Origin: Aporrectodea caliginosa
Lineage: Eukaryota; Annelida; Clitellata; Crassiclitellata; Lumbricidae
Direction: 5' to 3'
DNA length: 64,000 nucleotides
Assembly: GCA_020284085.1 (NCBI GenBank)
Contig: JACEVL010000336.1
Location: 548,501-612,500, forward strand
The notes below the pieces were generated by a model. That model was not told the origin of the DNA. It saw only the letters and a list, made by a program, of their open reading frames with translations, and ran no database searches. Positions 11,263-23,366 of the stretch are shown piece after piece (position 1 is the first letter of the stretch; each line of letters opens with the position of its first letter). Made by a program: the position numbers and the translations under genes.

Positions 11263-12071
11263 ACATCCCTCTAAAACACAGCTCATTTGGCTGGGTAGCC
11301 GTAGACAACTGCAGGGTATCGACTTTCCTCAACTTACCCTGCTCTTTCCTCACATAACCTTTTCCCTCACAGTTCGTGATCTGGGACTTTCTCTTGACTC
11401 CGAGCTTACTTTATCTCAACATGTGAACTCAATTGCACGGAGTTGTTATTATCAGCTTCGTCAGCTTCGAGTGGTCTCTCGCTCTCTCTCTCATGATGCA
11501 GTTGTGGTCCTTGTTCATGCCTTTGTTACTAGTCGAATTGACCACTGTTCCTCACTACTTGCTGGCCTTCCCCTTGGTGTTTTGGGGCGACTAGATCGAG
11601 TTCTACGCTCGGCTGCTCGGCTTATTGGACGGCTTCCTAAGTACTCTCCTGTCTCTGCATACATGCGTGATGTGTTGCATTGGCTGCCTGTGTCTCAGCG
11701 TATCTCATATCGCATTGCTGCTCTTGTTTCTCGTTGTGTTCTTGGCTGCGCTCCATCTTACTTGCGTGACCTTTGCCGCCCAGTGTCTGATGTTCCAGCG
11801 CGTCGGGTGCTTCGCTCTGCGACGAGGGGTGAGTTCCTTGTTCCACGGACTTGCTTGGTTATTAGGCAGCGCCGTGCTTTCTCGGTTGTTGGCCCTTCCA
11901 TTTGGAATGACCTACCACTTAAGCTCCGTTTTTTACTTTTAAGCCATCTAACAGGGTTCTACAAGTCCCTCAAGTCTTTTTTCTTTAGTCGTGGCTGGGC
12001 CGGGAGCGCTCCTGAGTAGTTTCTTGAAGGGGCGCTATATAAATGCTCTGAATGAATGAATGAATGAATGA
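11263..12071 (+). mobile_element. CR1/L2-like LINE, 5'-truncated
   Basis: The open frame from about 11273 to 12019 covers the RT thumb and C-terminus: LTVRDLGLSLDSELTLSQHV, YLRDLCRPVSDV, AFSVVGPSIWNDLPLKLR. The catalytic palm is missing. The 3' UTR carries GAGCGCTCCTGAGTAG and GGGGCGCTATATAAATG and ends in an (AATG)n tail. It is inserted in the 77-bp tandem array, whose unit continues directly after the tail. Confidence 0.9.
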
Positions 12072-12201
12072 ATAATATTAGGAATCCTTTTCTTATACGG
12101 ATATAATGAGGTAATATCAATATCAACAACGGCCTTTGTTGCCGTAACATAATATTAGGAATCCTTTTCTTATACGGATATAATGAGGTAATATCAATAT
12201 C
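12072..12201 (+). repeat. 77-bp tandem repeat, right part
   Basis: About 1.7 units, each with the ACGGCCTTTGTTGCCGT hairpin core. The last unit decays into CTCTAAGGTGTTGC. Confidence 0.85.
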
Positions 12202-12359
12202 TCTAAGGTGTTGCTAAACTGTGGAAATAAAATGACGTCCCTAAACACCTGAAAAGACTTGCAAATGGCTTTAGAAATTCAGCACGAATTAAACGAAGAA
12301 ACACCTGGTAAAATTAATAATATTAAACACTGATTACCTGTATAACTGTTAAACTTTGC

Positions 12360-12400
12360 TTAGACACCTCTAAATCGTGTCTTCTCGACTCTATAGATTC
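12360..12400 (+). promoter_or_regulatory. Promoter-like module, class A
   Basis: TTAGACACCTCTAAA at 12360, CTATAGATT near 12391, then TTTTCGTTCCAATCG, the class-A downstream block. Confidence 0.5.
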
Positions 12401-13089
12401 CCATTTTCGTTCCAATCGTACAATGCATTATTATGATTTGCATAATTATTATAATAACAATCTTTTGCCTTAACTCTAGTTATATGTATGCGAGTTGGTT
12501 GATGAGGCGTATAATTAGTAGCCCAGTTTCTTTTCAATTGTGAAATCTTAAGTATGTTTTATTATATTATATAAGTAATAAAAATCTGATGTAAGTAAAT
12601 TACATATATGCCAGATTGTTCATTAAGTATCTATAACACTTTGTTTTAAGTATTACATGTTTAGTTTGGTTGCTGTATTGGAGTAAATATTACATTGCAT
12701 CATAATGCAGTACTTCATAAATTATGTTGTAATAAGGAAAATGTAGTTGTGGTGTCTCAATGGACATGTTGAAAACAAACTGTAAGAAATTGTAATACGT
12801 ATGTGCCAAATATTTTTTTTACTTAATGAAACTTACGTTTGAGTGTATTGGGTGCTTGAACAGTCTACGGGTAAAAGGCCGACTTTGTGAATTACCTATA
12901 TCATTTAGTGTTTGTGCTATTTTTATCAACTTTCCATTCAAAAAAGTATAATGGTAAATAGTGAATGTTGTCACTAGATGACGTTAAACTGAAAATTAAT
13001 AAATAATCACTTAAAAGAGTACAAGTAGAATAAGAATCTAACGTCATGATATTATTACAATTAAATTTGTATCGAATCATTTAATCACA

Positions 13090-13690
13090 GTGTGTGTATC
13101 ACAGAAAGTAGGCCTAACCGATGCATTACTTTATGTCGTTTAATATTGAATTTTGTGACATTGTAAGGATTTATTTGACACCTTTAAATGGTGTCGTTTG
13201 GACGTTAAATTTCTCGTTTTCATTGTATGGTCTACATTGTGAATTGTCGTCAACGGCCTTTGATGTCATAAGACGACGTTAAACCTTTGAGAAATAAAAT
13301 AATCGATGTGTTTTTAAAAAACATGAACAGTTCGAAAGAGTACTTTAAACAATTATAATACATGTATACTTTATTGGTTAATAAACATTTTTATTATAGT
13401 ATTTTTGTTAGATACATGGACAGTTTAAATGAATACCTTAATCAATTGTAATACATGTATGCTTTGTTAGTTAATTAATTAAATTTGTCAGGACATAATA
13501 ATTACAGACAGTATGAGATGAACTACTTTATGTTGCAAAATATTGAATATTAGTGAAATTGTAAAGCTCCGTTTTGACATCTTTAATGGTGTCGTTCGGA
13601 TGCTATAAGTTTCTGGTTCTGATTGTATTGTATATTTTCTGTATTGTCGTCAACGGCCTTTGATGTCATAAGACGACGTTAAACTGTGGT
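13090..13690 (+). repeat. Two diverged ~400-bp tandem units with box, TATA and hairpin
   Basis: Unit 1 has its box at about 13176 and a hairpin (GTCGTCAACGG ... GACGACGTTAAAC) at 13246-13285. Unit 2 has its box at about 13576, a TATA at about 13603 and a hairpin at 13645-13684. Both share the upstream TATTGAAT..TAGTGACATTGTAA-type sequence, and a third relative is at 37840-37972. In these units the hairpin follows the box by about 70 bp and is followed by an A-rich tract, as in a processed 3' end. Confidence 0.65.
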
Positions 13691-14084
13691 TAAAAAAAAT
13701 CGATAGATTATTTCAAACTTCGATCTTACTAATAGTTACTGTGTGTGATGCAGTCACAAGACGTCGCTAATGACTGAACAAAACAATGCTCTCTGATTAA
13801 ACTTAACGAGAGGTATTGTCCGTGCTGTTCTCTTTTCCTCGGTCAAGGATTGGGAACAGCATTGGGAAGAGAATTGATAAACGGAGAGGTTATAGGTCAA
13901 CAAAGCACACAGCTCCAGATGCTTTAAGATATCTCCCGAAGACTATTTACAAATGAGGCAATTGTGGTCATATGAAACACTGGTCAATTTAATATTTGAA
14001 TGTTCTTGTTATAAACAGCATGTTATATTGATATGTTAGTGCTGATGTGATAGGCCTTTGCAAGACGATAAAGCATTTCACGCC

Positions 14085-14212
14085 TCTGCTCCTTGCAAAG
14101 AAATGGAATCAACTACCACTATATCTTCGTAGCTCAAAATTCACTTCCTTCCTTCAGCGATTCAAAACTCACTATTTCTCCTTGGCTTTCAAGGATTTGG
14201 AAATCTAAGTGC
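14085..14212 (+). mobile_element. CR1-like LINE C-terminal fragment
   Basis: Reads KKWNQLPLYLRSSKFTSFLQ then RFKTHYFSLAF, the standard CR1/L2 ORF2 terminus, and stops at about 14205. The rest is lost. Confidence 0.65.
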
Positions 14213-14345
14213 ATCTTCACCTGGCGGCTGACTATCCGCGCCTCAGATTTACATTTCGCTGCGATCTTGCGCGCGTTACGAATTTATTTAATAATAATAA
14301 TGATGATGGATTACAAGGATTTAGCAGTTTCGCTAGAAGCAAAGC

Positions 14346-14410
14346 TTAGACACCTTTAAAGAACTCTTTTTCACGCTATATATTCGTCCGTCTCGTTCAA
14401 TCGCTAATAA
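14346..14410 (+). promoter_or_regulatory. Promoter-like module, class A
   Basis: TTAGACACCTTTAAA 14346-14360, CTATATATT at 14376, then TCTCGTTCAATCGCTAAT. Unoccupied by any retroposon. Confidence 0.55.
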
Positions 14411-14679
14411 TAATCTCCATTCTTCGCATTGAGTAACGTAGATAGATGTCATTAACATCATTGATTTGTAAAAAGTGATAGAAGACAAATTGTAAAATGT
14501 AAATGTAATAATAATATTGAAAAGCATCTACTGAATTATGCTTTTACTAAAGCTTGCTAATTGGACTATACACTGGAGTGACAAGTTGCGAAGTTGCCAC
14601 TTTATTTTGAATAAACTTAGGCCTGTCCCAAATCGCCTGTTTGGCTGGCATTGGCTTAACACAGCATAGAAGTAATAAT

Positions 14680-14908
14680 AATCTTTTCTTTATTGAAGCG
14701 CCTGACAAACGCAATGCGCTGTACATTTACATGTTATGCAATTTAAACAACAAATGACAGAAGACATAAATCTTAACTACTAACTGAACAGACAGCCTGC
14801 AATACACGCCGCTAATAGCAGCCTTCAAAGCATGTTCACCCTACGGCACTCGAACTCGGTACCTCTCGCTCTCTATGCCAGTGTGTTATCCAATGCGCTA
14901 CCGAGTCC
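14680..14908 (-). mobile_element. SINE-A copy
   Basis: Complete head to tail on the - strand, tail (ATT)n. The B box GAGTTCGAGTGCC is mutated. Confidence 0.8.
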
Positions 14909-15291
14909 CTCAATTATTTATTAAATTAATTAATTATTAAAAGTGTCTCCCTGCTAGCCATTAACAAATCACCTCGGGGTGTATTGGCAACCACAAAGCC
15001 GACTCGAGTTCTAGGTTTTGTTGTAACTGAAGTCAAATAGGGTAAAGAAGCCAGCGACCCATCCATCCTCATGCGAAGACCGCCATACCTGATCTGATAG
15101 TTTGACCTGCAAATACTGGGTGTTGTCGAGTTATCAAATTTATTATTATTGATGACATACACAATCGCACTTTGTTACTATACTGTTGAGGGCCAGATAT
15201 TTTTCATTTTATGAGTCTAGGCATAGTAAGCGTTCAACACAGCCACAAGATGTTGCAAGAAACTTAATATCACTAAAATTGTAAGATGTGC

Positions 15292-15331
15292 TTGAACACC
15301 TTTAAATCATGTGTTTGCATCTGTATAAATG
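15292..15331 (+). promoter_or_regulatory. Promoter-like module
   Basis: TTGAACACCTTTAAA 15292-15306, TATAAATG at 15324. Confidence 0.5.
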
Positions 15332-15370
15332 CCGTGTTATCTGTATATTGTATATATAATAATAATAGGC

Positions 15371-15487
15371 CTATCTTTTCTTTAATTAAGCGCCTGACAA
15401 ACGCACTGCGCTGTACATTTACATGTTATGCAATTGAAACAATCTTAACTAGTTAACTACTAACAGAACAGACAGCCTGCAATACAA
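15371..15487 (-). mobile_element. SINE-A copy, head missing
   Basis: Only the body and tail are present (tail CTTAATTAAAGAAAAG on the - strand). It stops in GTATTGCAGGCTGTCTGTTC, so it is 5'-truncated. Confidence 0.75.
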
Positions 15488-15718
15488 TCATCATTATTAC
15501 ATGAATTATAATAGAAGGTAAGGTTGACATCAACGGCTCCATCAGCTTCAAAAAATAAAAGCACAGGCAGTGCAAGTCCCAAGCCTGCAGAAAGGAGGAG
15601 GGCGTCGCTAATATTCTTTGTTATCATACAGTATCGCTAAACTGAAACTACCCCATACAGCATGATCTCCTCTATGTTACTTACTCTGTATCGCATGATA
15701 TAATTTCATGTCGCTAAA

Positions 15719-15832
15719 CAATGATAATGATTTACAAATCTAAATGATAATGATTTACAAATCTAAATAATAATGATTTACAAATCTAAATGATAATGAT
15801 TTACAAATCTAAATGATAATGATTTACAAATC
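15719..15832 (+). repeat. 24-bp minisatellite, about 5 units
   Basis: Unit: AATGATAATG then ATTTACAAATCTAA. Units are almost identical, so expansion is recent. Confidence 0.9.
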
Positions 15833-16015
15833 TAGCGGCTATTATTAGTTTTTTGCTTCGAGGTACCTCAGGAATTAAAAATTTATCCGTAGATACAAAA
15901 ATCCATTCTGGAACAGCTAGAACGCGTGAAGATCCGGATTATTTTATTGTTATAGTTTTTGATAGTGTTACTATTATTTTTAGTGTTAGTGTTATTGCCA
16001 TTGTTATGGTTGTCG

Positions 16016-16372
<357 letters not shown>

Positions 16373-16799
16373 CTATAAGGGGAGACTTCTTCTCAACTCA
16401 ATCTACTCAAATTGCAATAAATAAAAACACTACAAAAAGGTTACTTTATGTTTTTTCTTCTTTACCCATAATCTCCTACCCTCTAACTTTAATGACTACT
16501 TCCATATTCACACCCACTACACCAGGAACTCAAGCAAGTTTCACCCGGCGTATGCACACTAAAATTCTCAGCCAAACATAAAGGTTCCTCCGCATTGACG
16601 GCGATGTCCAGTGGAGATAGGATTCCAGTTGCCAGAGAGACTAGTGACCGTTGATTGAGGATGATTAGATGATTAACGTTTGCCTTCCTTCTTTGACCAG
16701 GCTTGCGACTGGCACTACCTTAGTACGGAAGCTGGAAGAACGTTCATTTTATAAACGACTTCCTAAAGTATCAAAGGCCGTTGACGTTTAATACTCATT

Positions 16800-17052
16800 G
16801 GCCGTATTTATGGGGGTGTTTTGGGTGTTTAAACACCCCCGAAATTAAATAATGTATAATATAAATATTGCATTTACTAACATATACGGTGTAAGAACTA
16901 AGAACACTCATTTGAACGTAGATGATGCAGCTCTACAGTGCTTTGAGAGCTCACAACGCTCCTCCAAAACCCTTATAGATGGTTGACTTGGTTGCTTGTC
17001 AGCTTGTTCAAGAACGAGTAAACACCCCCGAAACAAAATCCTGGCTACGGCC
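16800..17052. mobile_element. MITE with GGCCGTA ends
   Basis: Begins GGCCGTATTTATGGGGGTGT and ends CACCCCCGAAAC ... GGCTACGGCC. The termini are imperfect inverted repeats. Internal AAACACCCCCGAAA forms a second hairpin. No coding capacity; target duplication unclear. Confidence 0.6.
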
Positions 17053-17177
17053 TTGGTTGTTAGTTTTTAGAATTGTTCATTGTTTCGCGATATGTCATGC
17101 AAAACTTCTTTAACTAGGAGCGAAATACTGGTAATCGAGTGAACTATAAAGCTATATATTTCTTCGCAAACCTACGA

Positions 17178-17192
17178 TTTAAAGGTGTCTAA
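17178..17192 (-). promoter_or_regulatory. Promoter-like box
   Basis: TTTAAAGGTGTCTAA on the + strand, i.e. an exact reverse-oriented box. Its TATA (ATATATAGC on the - strand) is near 17152. Confidence 0.5.
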
Positions 17193-17573
17193 AAATACGC
17201 TACAATGCAAAATGTTTAAGTCCCATCGAATGCCCTAATTATGACATTGACATTACACATTGAACTTCTTAATTATTATTAATTAAATGCTCTTAACTGA
17301 GGTTTGGCGTAGGCATGATGTCCAGTGTAGATGCGAGTCCAGTTGCCAGAGATACGCGTGAAAGTTGATTGTTTTGAGGACGATTAAATAAATAGTGTTG
17401 CCCTCCTCTTTTGGCCCGGCTTATGACTGGCACTGCCAGAGTAAGAACACTGGCGGAAAGTTTTTCAACAACGTTTTCTAACGGAATATTTTTATATCAA
17501 CGGCCTTTGTAGCTATAGGATGCCGTTAAAGAATGGATTACTACTATTTATCACCTTGTAGCAGATGCGAAGC

Positions 17574-17640
17574 TTAGACACCTTTAAATAACTCTTTTCC
17601 GTGCTATATATATAAGCCAGTTTCGTTCAATCGCTAATTG
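17574..17640 (+). promoter_or_regulatory. Promoter-like module, class A (best example)
   Basis: TTAGACACCTTTAAA at 17574-17588, CTATATATATAAG at 17604, GTTTCGTTCAATCGCTAAT after it. All three parts are intact. A hairpin unit (CAACGGCCTTTGTAGC) lies about 70 bp upstream. Confidence 0.6.
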
Positions 17641-17891
17641 CAACGTGCACAAATAGCTCTAAGTCGCATAGATTGGTGTCATTAACTAAATCGATTTGTA
17701 ATGTGATAGAAAACAATTCAAAAAGTACACTTTATTGGAATACTGAAATGAAAATATCGTAGCTAAATAATAAACAGGATTTCGTTAGCATAAAAGCACC
17801 AAATACAAAATAATTCAACTGTGGTTTGCTAAAGAAATAAAATAAGCAAAAGCTCCCTGAAGAATTTTCTGCATTTTATGGCCATACTGTG

Positions 17892-18133
17892 ATAGCTTCA
17901 AAGGCCGTTGAAAAGAGAAATATTATGTATAAAATGAACGTTCCGAGAGTGTCCTTACTTCGATAATGCCAGTCGCAAGCCTGACTAAGTGAGGAGGGCA
18001 ACATTAATCTTCTAATAATCGTCAAACAAACAACCATCACTATTCTCTCTGGCAATAGGACTCACATCTTCGCTACATCGCAATCTACTCCAAACTTCAG
18101 TCAATAGAATTTAATTATTACTATTTATTAATT
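17892..18133 (+). repeat. Left arm of 242-bp inverted repeat
   Basis: Compared by eye with 18827-19068 in reverse complement I see one mismatch and no gap. It contains a short-retroposon copy (GCCAGTCGCAAGCCTGACTA). Confidence 0.9.
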
Positions 18134-18342
18134 ATAGACGGGCATTTAAAAAGTGTGTAAGGTCAAACAAAGTAGCACGGAGTAAGAGTAGATCTATAGC
18201 AGTTTTTATACACCTCTTTTAAGTGTTCCATTTATTTCACAAATAAAGGACGCAGAACACCATACCTTAGAATAATTAAAATTCCATCCTATTGATCCGA
18301 AACATATTTGACAATGGCAAGAAAAGACGTCTTTTAACAAAC

Positions 18343-18650
<308 letters not shown>

Positions 18651-18826
18651 GCAACAACGACAACAACGTCGACGACGTCATCATCATCATCGTCATAATC
18701 AACAACAACAATAACAACAACGACGTCATCATCATCAAAATAGGATTTTAAATGCATTTAAAGACATTAAAATGCAGAATGTTAAGTCCAAGGAAATGTC
18801 CCTAAGACTTTAATCTTAAACATTAA

Positions 18827-19068
18827 AATTAATAAATAGTAATAATTAAATTCTATTGACTGAAGTTTGGAGTAGATTGCGATGTAGCGAAGATGTGAGT
18901 CCTATTGCCAGAGAGAATAGTGATGGTTGTTTGTTTGACGATTATTAGAAGATTAATGTTGCCCTCCTCACTTAGTCAGGCTTGCGACTGGCATTATCGA
19001 AGTAAGGACACTCTCGGAACGTTCATTTTATACACAATATTTCTCTTTTCAACGGCCTTTGAAGCTAT
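18827..19068 (-). repeat. Right arm of 242-bp inverted repeat
   Basis: Partner of 17892-18133. The right flank continues into a promoter-like module at 19126. Diverged direct relatives lie at about 16590-16790 and 17300-17530, so the right arm is in the ancestral order and the left arm is the flipped copy. Confidence 0.9.
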
Positions 19069-19125
19069 AGGATGTCGTCTAACAATAGATTACTACTATT
19101 TACCACCTTCGAGCAGATGCGAAGC

Positions 19126-19190
19126 TTAGACACCTTTAAATAAGTTTCTCCCAGGCAATATATTGGTCAGTTTCTCTAATCTCTAATAAT
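19126..19190 (+). promoter_or_regulatory. Promoter-like module
   Basis: TTAGACACCTTTAAA 19126-19140, CAATATATT near 19160, then GTTTCTCTAATCTCTAAT, a decayed class-A block. Confidence 0.5.
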
Positions 19191-19536
19191 ATCGTGGACT
19201 TACTGGTCGACGTAGATCCATGTATCATTAACATAATCGATGTGTAAAGTGATTGAAAACTGATCATAAATAAACTTCAGTTGTTTTATCCAATTCAAAA
19301 GATCCTAACTAAATTTCAAACAAGGTTTTAAAAGCATAAACACAACTAAATTTATAATTTATAATTATAATAAGGCATAATTTTTTATTCGAAATGGAAT
19401 TTAAATGGAAATCACATATTGATTACACTGTCAAAAAAATGTGAAAACAGAATTAGTTTATTGCGGGATGCGTCTAGGTATTAGTGGGACCATTAAAGCG
19501 ATGCTCTACAGTATATAATAACAGAGAATTCCAATC

Positions 19537-19612
19537 AGTGAACGATAGTGTAGTGGTTAGCGTTCTGGACTGTAAACCGAGAAGTCGTGGATTCAACTCC
19601 CCATCAGTGTAC
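19537..19612 (+). mobile_element. SINE-D head (tRNA-like)
   Basis: GTGTAGTGGTTAGCGTTCTG gives box A. GGATTCAACTCC gives a worn box B. Only the head is preserved. Confidence 0.6.
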
Positions 19613-19667
19613 TCATTACGGCGGAGTTTGTAAGGGGGTGCGTGATACAACAGAAATCTCGATAAAA

Positions 19668-19752
19668 ATTTCCGCCACGGCGGGAATTTGAACCTCTGAG
19701 CTCTCGGTTGACAGTCCAGCACACGAACCACTGAGCTATCGAGTACGGGCTA
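19668..19752 (-). mobile_element. SINE-D head, opposite orientation
   Basis: On the - strand: ATAGCTCAGTGGTTCGTGTG and AGAGGTTCAAATTCCCGCC. With the preceding head it forms a tail-to-tail pair about 55 bp apart. Confidence 0.6.
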
Positions 19753-19924
19753 GTCCATACTAGACCAAAATAGGCCGCAGTTAACTCTTTTTAATTATAT
19801 AAGTATTTCTAATTTCGTTGAGTGTTCATCGTATTGATATGAATCAAATATTTGCTCAGCGTATTGACACGTGTCACTTGGAATATCAAATTTAAAGGAC
19901 AGTTTAGCATAATCGTACTCGTGA

Positions 19925-19996
19925 GCCTGTATAGCTCAGTGGCAGAGCACTGGTCTTGTAAACCAGGGGTCGAGAGTTCAAACCTCATTGGGGGCC
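19925..19996 (+). tRNA. tRNA-Thr(TGT)-like, probably pseudogene
   Basis: The D arm ATAGCTCAGTGGCAGAGCAC and anticodon arm CTGGTCTTGTAAACCAG are perfect for tRNA-Thr with anticodon TGT. The T stem (GAGAG/CTCAT) and the acceptor stem (GCCTGTA/TGGGGGC) have mismatches. I therefore read it as a tRNA-Thr relic or a tRNA-derived SINE head, less likely a working gene. Confidence 0.55.
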
Positions 19997-20213
19997 CGGG
20001 CATCGAATCTTTTACAGTGATCGGTTTCTCGACTTTTACAGAACGAATTTTACGCAGCCATGAAAAGCGCTTTGTCTAAGGAATCGGAATATATGAGTCT
20101 TAACACAGCGAGAAAGAATAACTTGGGCACGTTTTAATTAAGGCCTGCTTTACACAACCACAAAATTATAATAACAACTCATGAGGATGACGATGACGAT
20201 GACGATTATAGTA

Positions 20214-20420
20214 ATTGTCCCCCTGGCCTTCGAAACCATCAGCCCGGTGAGTGCTGAGGGCTTGGCCTTTATTTCATCTTTGGGACAGTCACTCAGCACG
20301 ATGTCTGGAGATGCACGCGAGACCTCCTACCTATTTCAGCGCGTATCTTTGATTATCCAGCGGTTCAATGCGGTGGCATTCCGCGGTACTTTTGCCACAA
20401 TGGACCTCAACGACGAATAG
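20214..20420 (+). mobile_element. C-terminal fragment of YLDD-type LINE
   Basis: Reads IVPLAFETISPVSAEGLAFI, then SYLFQRVSLIIQRFNAVAF and a stop at 20420. This is the terminal part of the same element family as 20761-22020 and parallels 27009-27305. It is on the opposite strand from the adjacent RT segment. Confidence 0.7.
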
Positions 20421-20484
20421 GTGCCATTTCAGACGTTTTTATTCTATTCTTAATTAATGTTTAAGTCCCTGAAGGATCATTTAC

Positions 20485-20597
<113 letters not shown>

Positions 20598-20760
20598 CTG
20601 TAGTAGCAGCAGCAGGACAAGGGAGAACATTTATTATTTATTTGTACCCATCGCCGCCAAATGGTTGGCGTCAGCAACTCATGGTGATGATGACGAACAT
20701 GATAGACTTCTACTGCTATACTAAAAAAAAGGAGGAGGTCAATAGGAGCAGGAGAAGGAG

Positions 20761-22020
20761 AAGCAGGAGTAGGCAGAGGAAGAAGAGCGGTTCGTTAAGC
20801 TAGCCTTTAGGCAGCCATGAGTATGAAGTGTTAGCGAGGTAAGATGGCGCAAACGTGTCCACCACCGTGGTATCCACACAAGGCTTCTGCCGGCTCTCCA
20901 CGGGATTAGAGTGATGCCATCCGGTCTCTTGCCGTCTGATCTGAGTATGCCCTGTGGTTCCTTGACCGCTGGAAATCCTGCTTTATTTAGAGCACGGCAT
21001 ATCAAGTCATTGAGGGCACCGTGGCGAGCCATTCGACCAAAACCAAGTGAGCAAGACAAGCCATGCTCTCCTCTGGCGGTGACCATTGCGCCACAAGCGC
21101 AGGTGTGTGGTTCACAAATGTTGGCGCCCAAGCGTAGACCCACCGCCACCCTAAGTGCCTCATCACTCAGTTTCAGGCCACAGGAAGTGATCGGCAGAGA
21201 GTAGAGCCAATCGCCTGCATGTTCAGCCGTGACGGCTCTCCAACGGGCCTGGTCGTGTTTCTCTGTAAGCGGATGGAATAGCTCAGAGAATGTCCGTTGT
21301 AACATCGGTTTGTCCCACTTGGATTGTATGTGGGTATGGAAGTCTTCTGTGATGTTGATCCCCAGATCTGCCTGCCACTGCGCTGCTAAAGCCTCCACGT
21401 GTGGATCCGGATGGTTGCCGAGTTCTCTGAGGATGTTTGACTGGAGGACGAGGGTGCCCGCGGCCGATGCCAAAAAGGCGGGAAGTGCCAGCGATGACAC
21501 CCTACGTATTCCCAGTCCTCCCATTCCGATGGGGAGTGTGGACTGAAGCCATTGAGATTCAGATAGGTTGATATTTAAGATGTCTTCCAGGCCTTTTCGA
21601 AGCCTACAGTCATACTCAGCCAAGACGGGGTGGTCCACACACGGCGCGCATCGAAGACTGTATAAGAAGCTTTGGGGCGCCCAGAGAGCTTCTAAGGATG
21701 AGTAAAGCATCTTGGCGTGCTATTAGATTCAATCTGTCCATAGCTCTACTCAGCTCCTCCACTCTTGTGTCCAGTGCCATTTGGAGGGCTGATCCGGTGG
21801 AGAGCGGTGCTCCTAGGAGGCACATCTGGTCGAGGCTCGTTCGTGTGAAATCCCTGAATGAATTGTGCGTAATTTGTTGAAGATCACTGGCTGTCACTTC
21901 GCATTTCCCTCTGTTTAAGACGAGGCCCAGTTCTGCACATTCTGCCTCTAAAAATGTCAAGTCTGCCACTACCTTTGAAGTCGGTCCACCTAAGGCCATA
22001 TCATCCAGGTATCCGAAAGC
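20761..22020 (-). mobile_element. YLDD-type LINE: RT and RLE-like C-terminal region
   Basis: The - strand begins at the catalytic FGYLDDMALGG box, right beside a (TTA)n repeat. It continues through an RT thumb (LLGAPLSTG), GMGGLGIRR and a CxC...GEHGLSC...RH zinc-like motif, then EPQGILRSDGKRPDGITL with PW and W. The C-C-H plus RPD arrangement resembles the restriction-like endonuclease end of R2/R4-type elements (inference). Breaks: a stop/frame change near 21710, and a one-base loss near 20872 that should join LVW to DTTVVDTFAPSYL. After SYLAN the sequence changes to a SINE-D tail. Confidence 0.75.
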
Positions 22021-22046
22021 AATGGGTGAGGTTAGGTTGAGGAGGA

Positions 22047-22047
22047 C

Positions 22048-22139
<92 letters not shown>

Positions 22140-22182
22140 GTTTTTATTGTTATTATTGTTATTATTATTATTATTGTTATTA

Positions 22183-22223
<41 letters not shown>

Positions 22224-22239
22224 GTTATTATTATTATTA

Positions 22240-22274
<35 letters not shown>

Positions 22275-22275
22275 G

Positions 22276-22343
<68 letters not shown>

Positions 22344-22377
22344 TTTGTTTTTATTGTTATTATTATTATTATTATTA

Positions 22378-22427
<50 letters not shown>

Positions 22428-22452
22428 GTTATTATTATTATTATTGTTATTA

Positions 22453-22517
<65 letters not shown>

Positions 22518-22642
22518 GTTATTATTATTATTATTATTATTATTGTTATTATTGTTATTATTGTTATTATTATTATTGTTATTATTTTTATTATTGTTAT
22601 TATTATTATTATTGTTATTATTATTATTATTATTATTATCAT
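22047..22642 (+). repeat. (TTA)n / (TTG) microsatellite, about 600 bp
   Basis: The longest simple repeat here. It begins 27 bases from the RT catalytic motif of the LINE and has cut that element. Ile, Tyr and Leu homopolymer frames are spurious. Confidence 0.97.
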
Positions 22643-22722
22643 CATTAACAACAACAACAACAACAAAAACAGCTACTACATTACTACTAATAAAAACGAG
22701 GTTAAAATTTGCTGGTTGTTGC

Positions 22723-22761
22723 TGAACACCTTTATTACATATTCAATGGATGCTATATAAA
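22723..22761 (+). promoter_or_regulatory. Promoter-like module
   Basis: TGAACACCTTTATTA, then CTATATAAAC at 22752. A second TATATAAGC at 22873 lies directly before the hairpin unit at 22886. Confidence 0.5.
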
Positions 22762-22885
22762 CTGCAACCGATTAGCTATGTCTAATTGCTTCTGCTCCTA
22801 TGCCAAGTGATGATATAATTATGAGCACCTTAATAACGCATTTGTCTTAAGCTATATAAACTACGTTTCATTTGCATTATATAAG

Positions 22886-22972
22886 CTGTAATATGCCAAA
22901 AATAATTTTTGTCGGCGGAAACGGCCTATAATTATGTTGTCATAAGCTGCCGTTAAACTGTGGATCCAATCC
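22886..22972 (+). repeat. ~85-bp conserved hairpin unit (copy 1 of 6)
   Basis: Starts GCTGTAATATGCCAAAAATA, followed by ATTTTTGTCGGCGG. The stem AACGGC/GCCGTT is inside, and it ends CGTTAAACTGTGGATCC. Very similar copies: 26250-26332 (+), 33430-33508 (+), 39050-39122 (-), 52465-52535 (+), 53568-53640 (-). This copy has an insertion of TAATTA in the loop. Confidence 0.8.
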
Positions 22973-23012
22973 ATTATTGCATTGTTTCATTTGCATTATC
23001 GAATAACTCCGC

Positions 23013-23365
23013 CACTGTTCACTTTCTGACAGTGCCAGTCCCAAACCTGGATAAAGGAGGAGGGCGACGCTAATGGATAATCGAGATAAGGGCAGCCGTG
23101 GTGGATCCAATTGGTCGGAAGGCGTACTGATCAGAATATCTGCGGTTTGCAGGGGGTCAGTCTGGAATGGGTAAAAGAACCTGTGCACATTCTGCTTTTC
23201 AAGTATCCGGCATAGAATAGGAGTGATGGATATTGGCCGGAAATTTGCTTCATAGGAGGGTTTAGGAACTTTGGAAGGAATAATAACACAAACTCCACCA
23301 CTTACCATATGTGGCAGTGCCGGTCCCAAGGATGGAGAAAGGAGGAGGGCGACGATAATCATCTG
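23013..23365. mobile_element. Two short-retroposon copies flanking an RT fragment
   Basis: Short-retroposon copies at 23020-23085 and 23308-23365 (both +). Between them the - strand encodes PSYEANFRPISITPILCRIL, RT motif 1 of a CR1-like LINE, at about 23185-23275. The fragment is too short to place further. Confidence 0.65.
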
Positions 23366-23366
23366 T

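Noticed and set aside
20181..20420. Small secreted host protein
   Set aside because: The sequence matches the C-terminus of the LINE family seen at 27009-27305 (SYLFQR, QRxN motifs).
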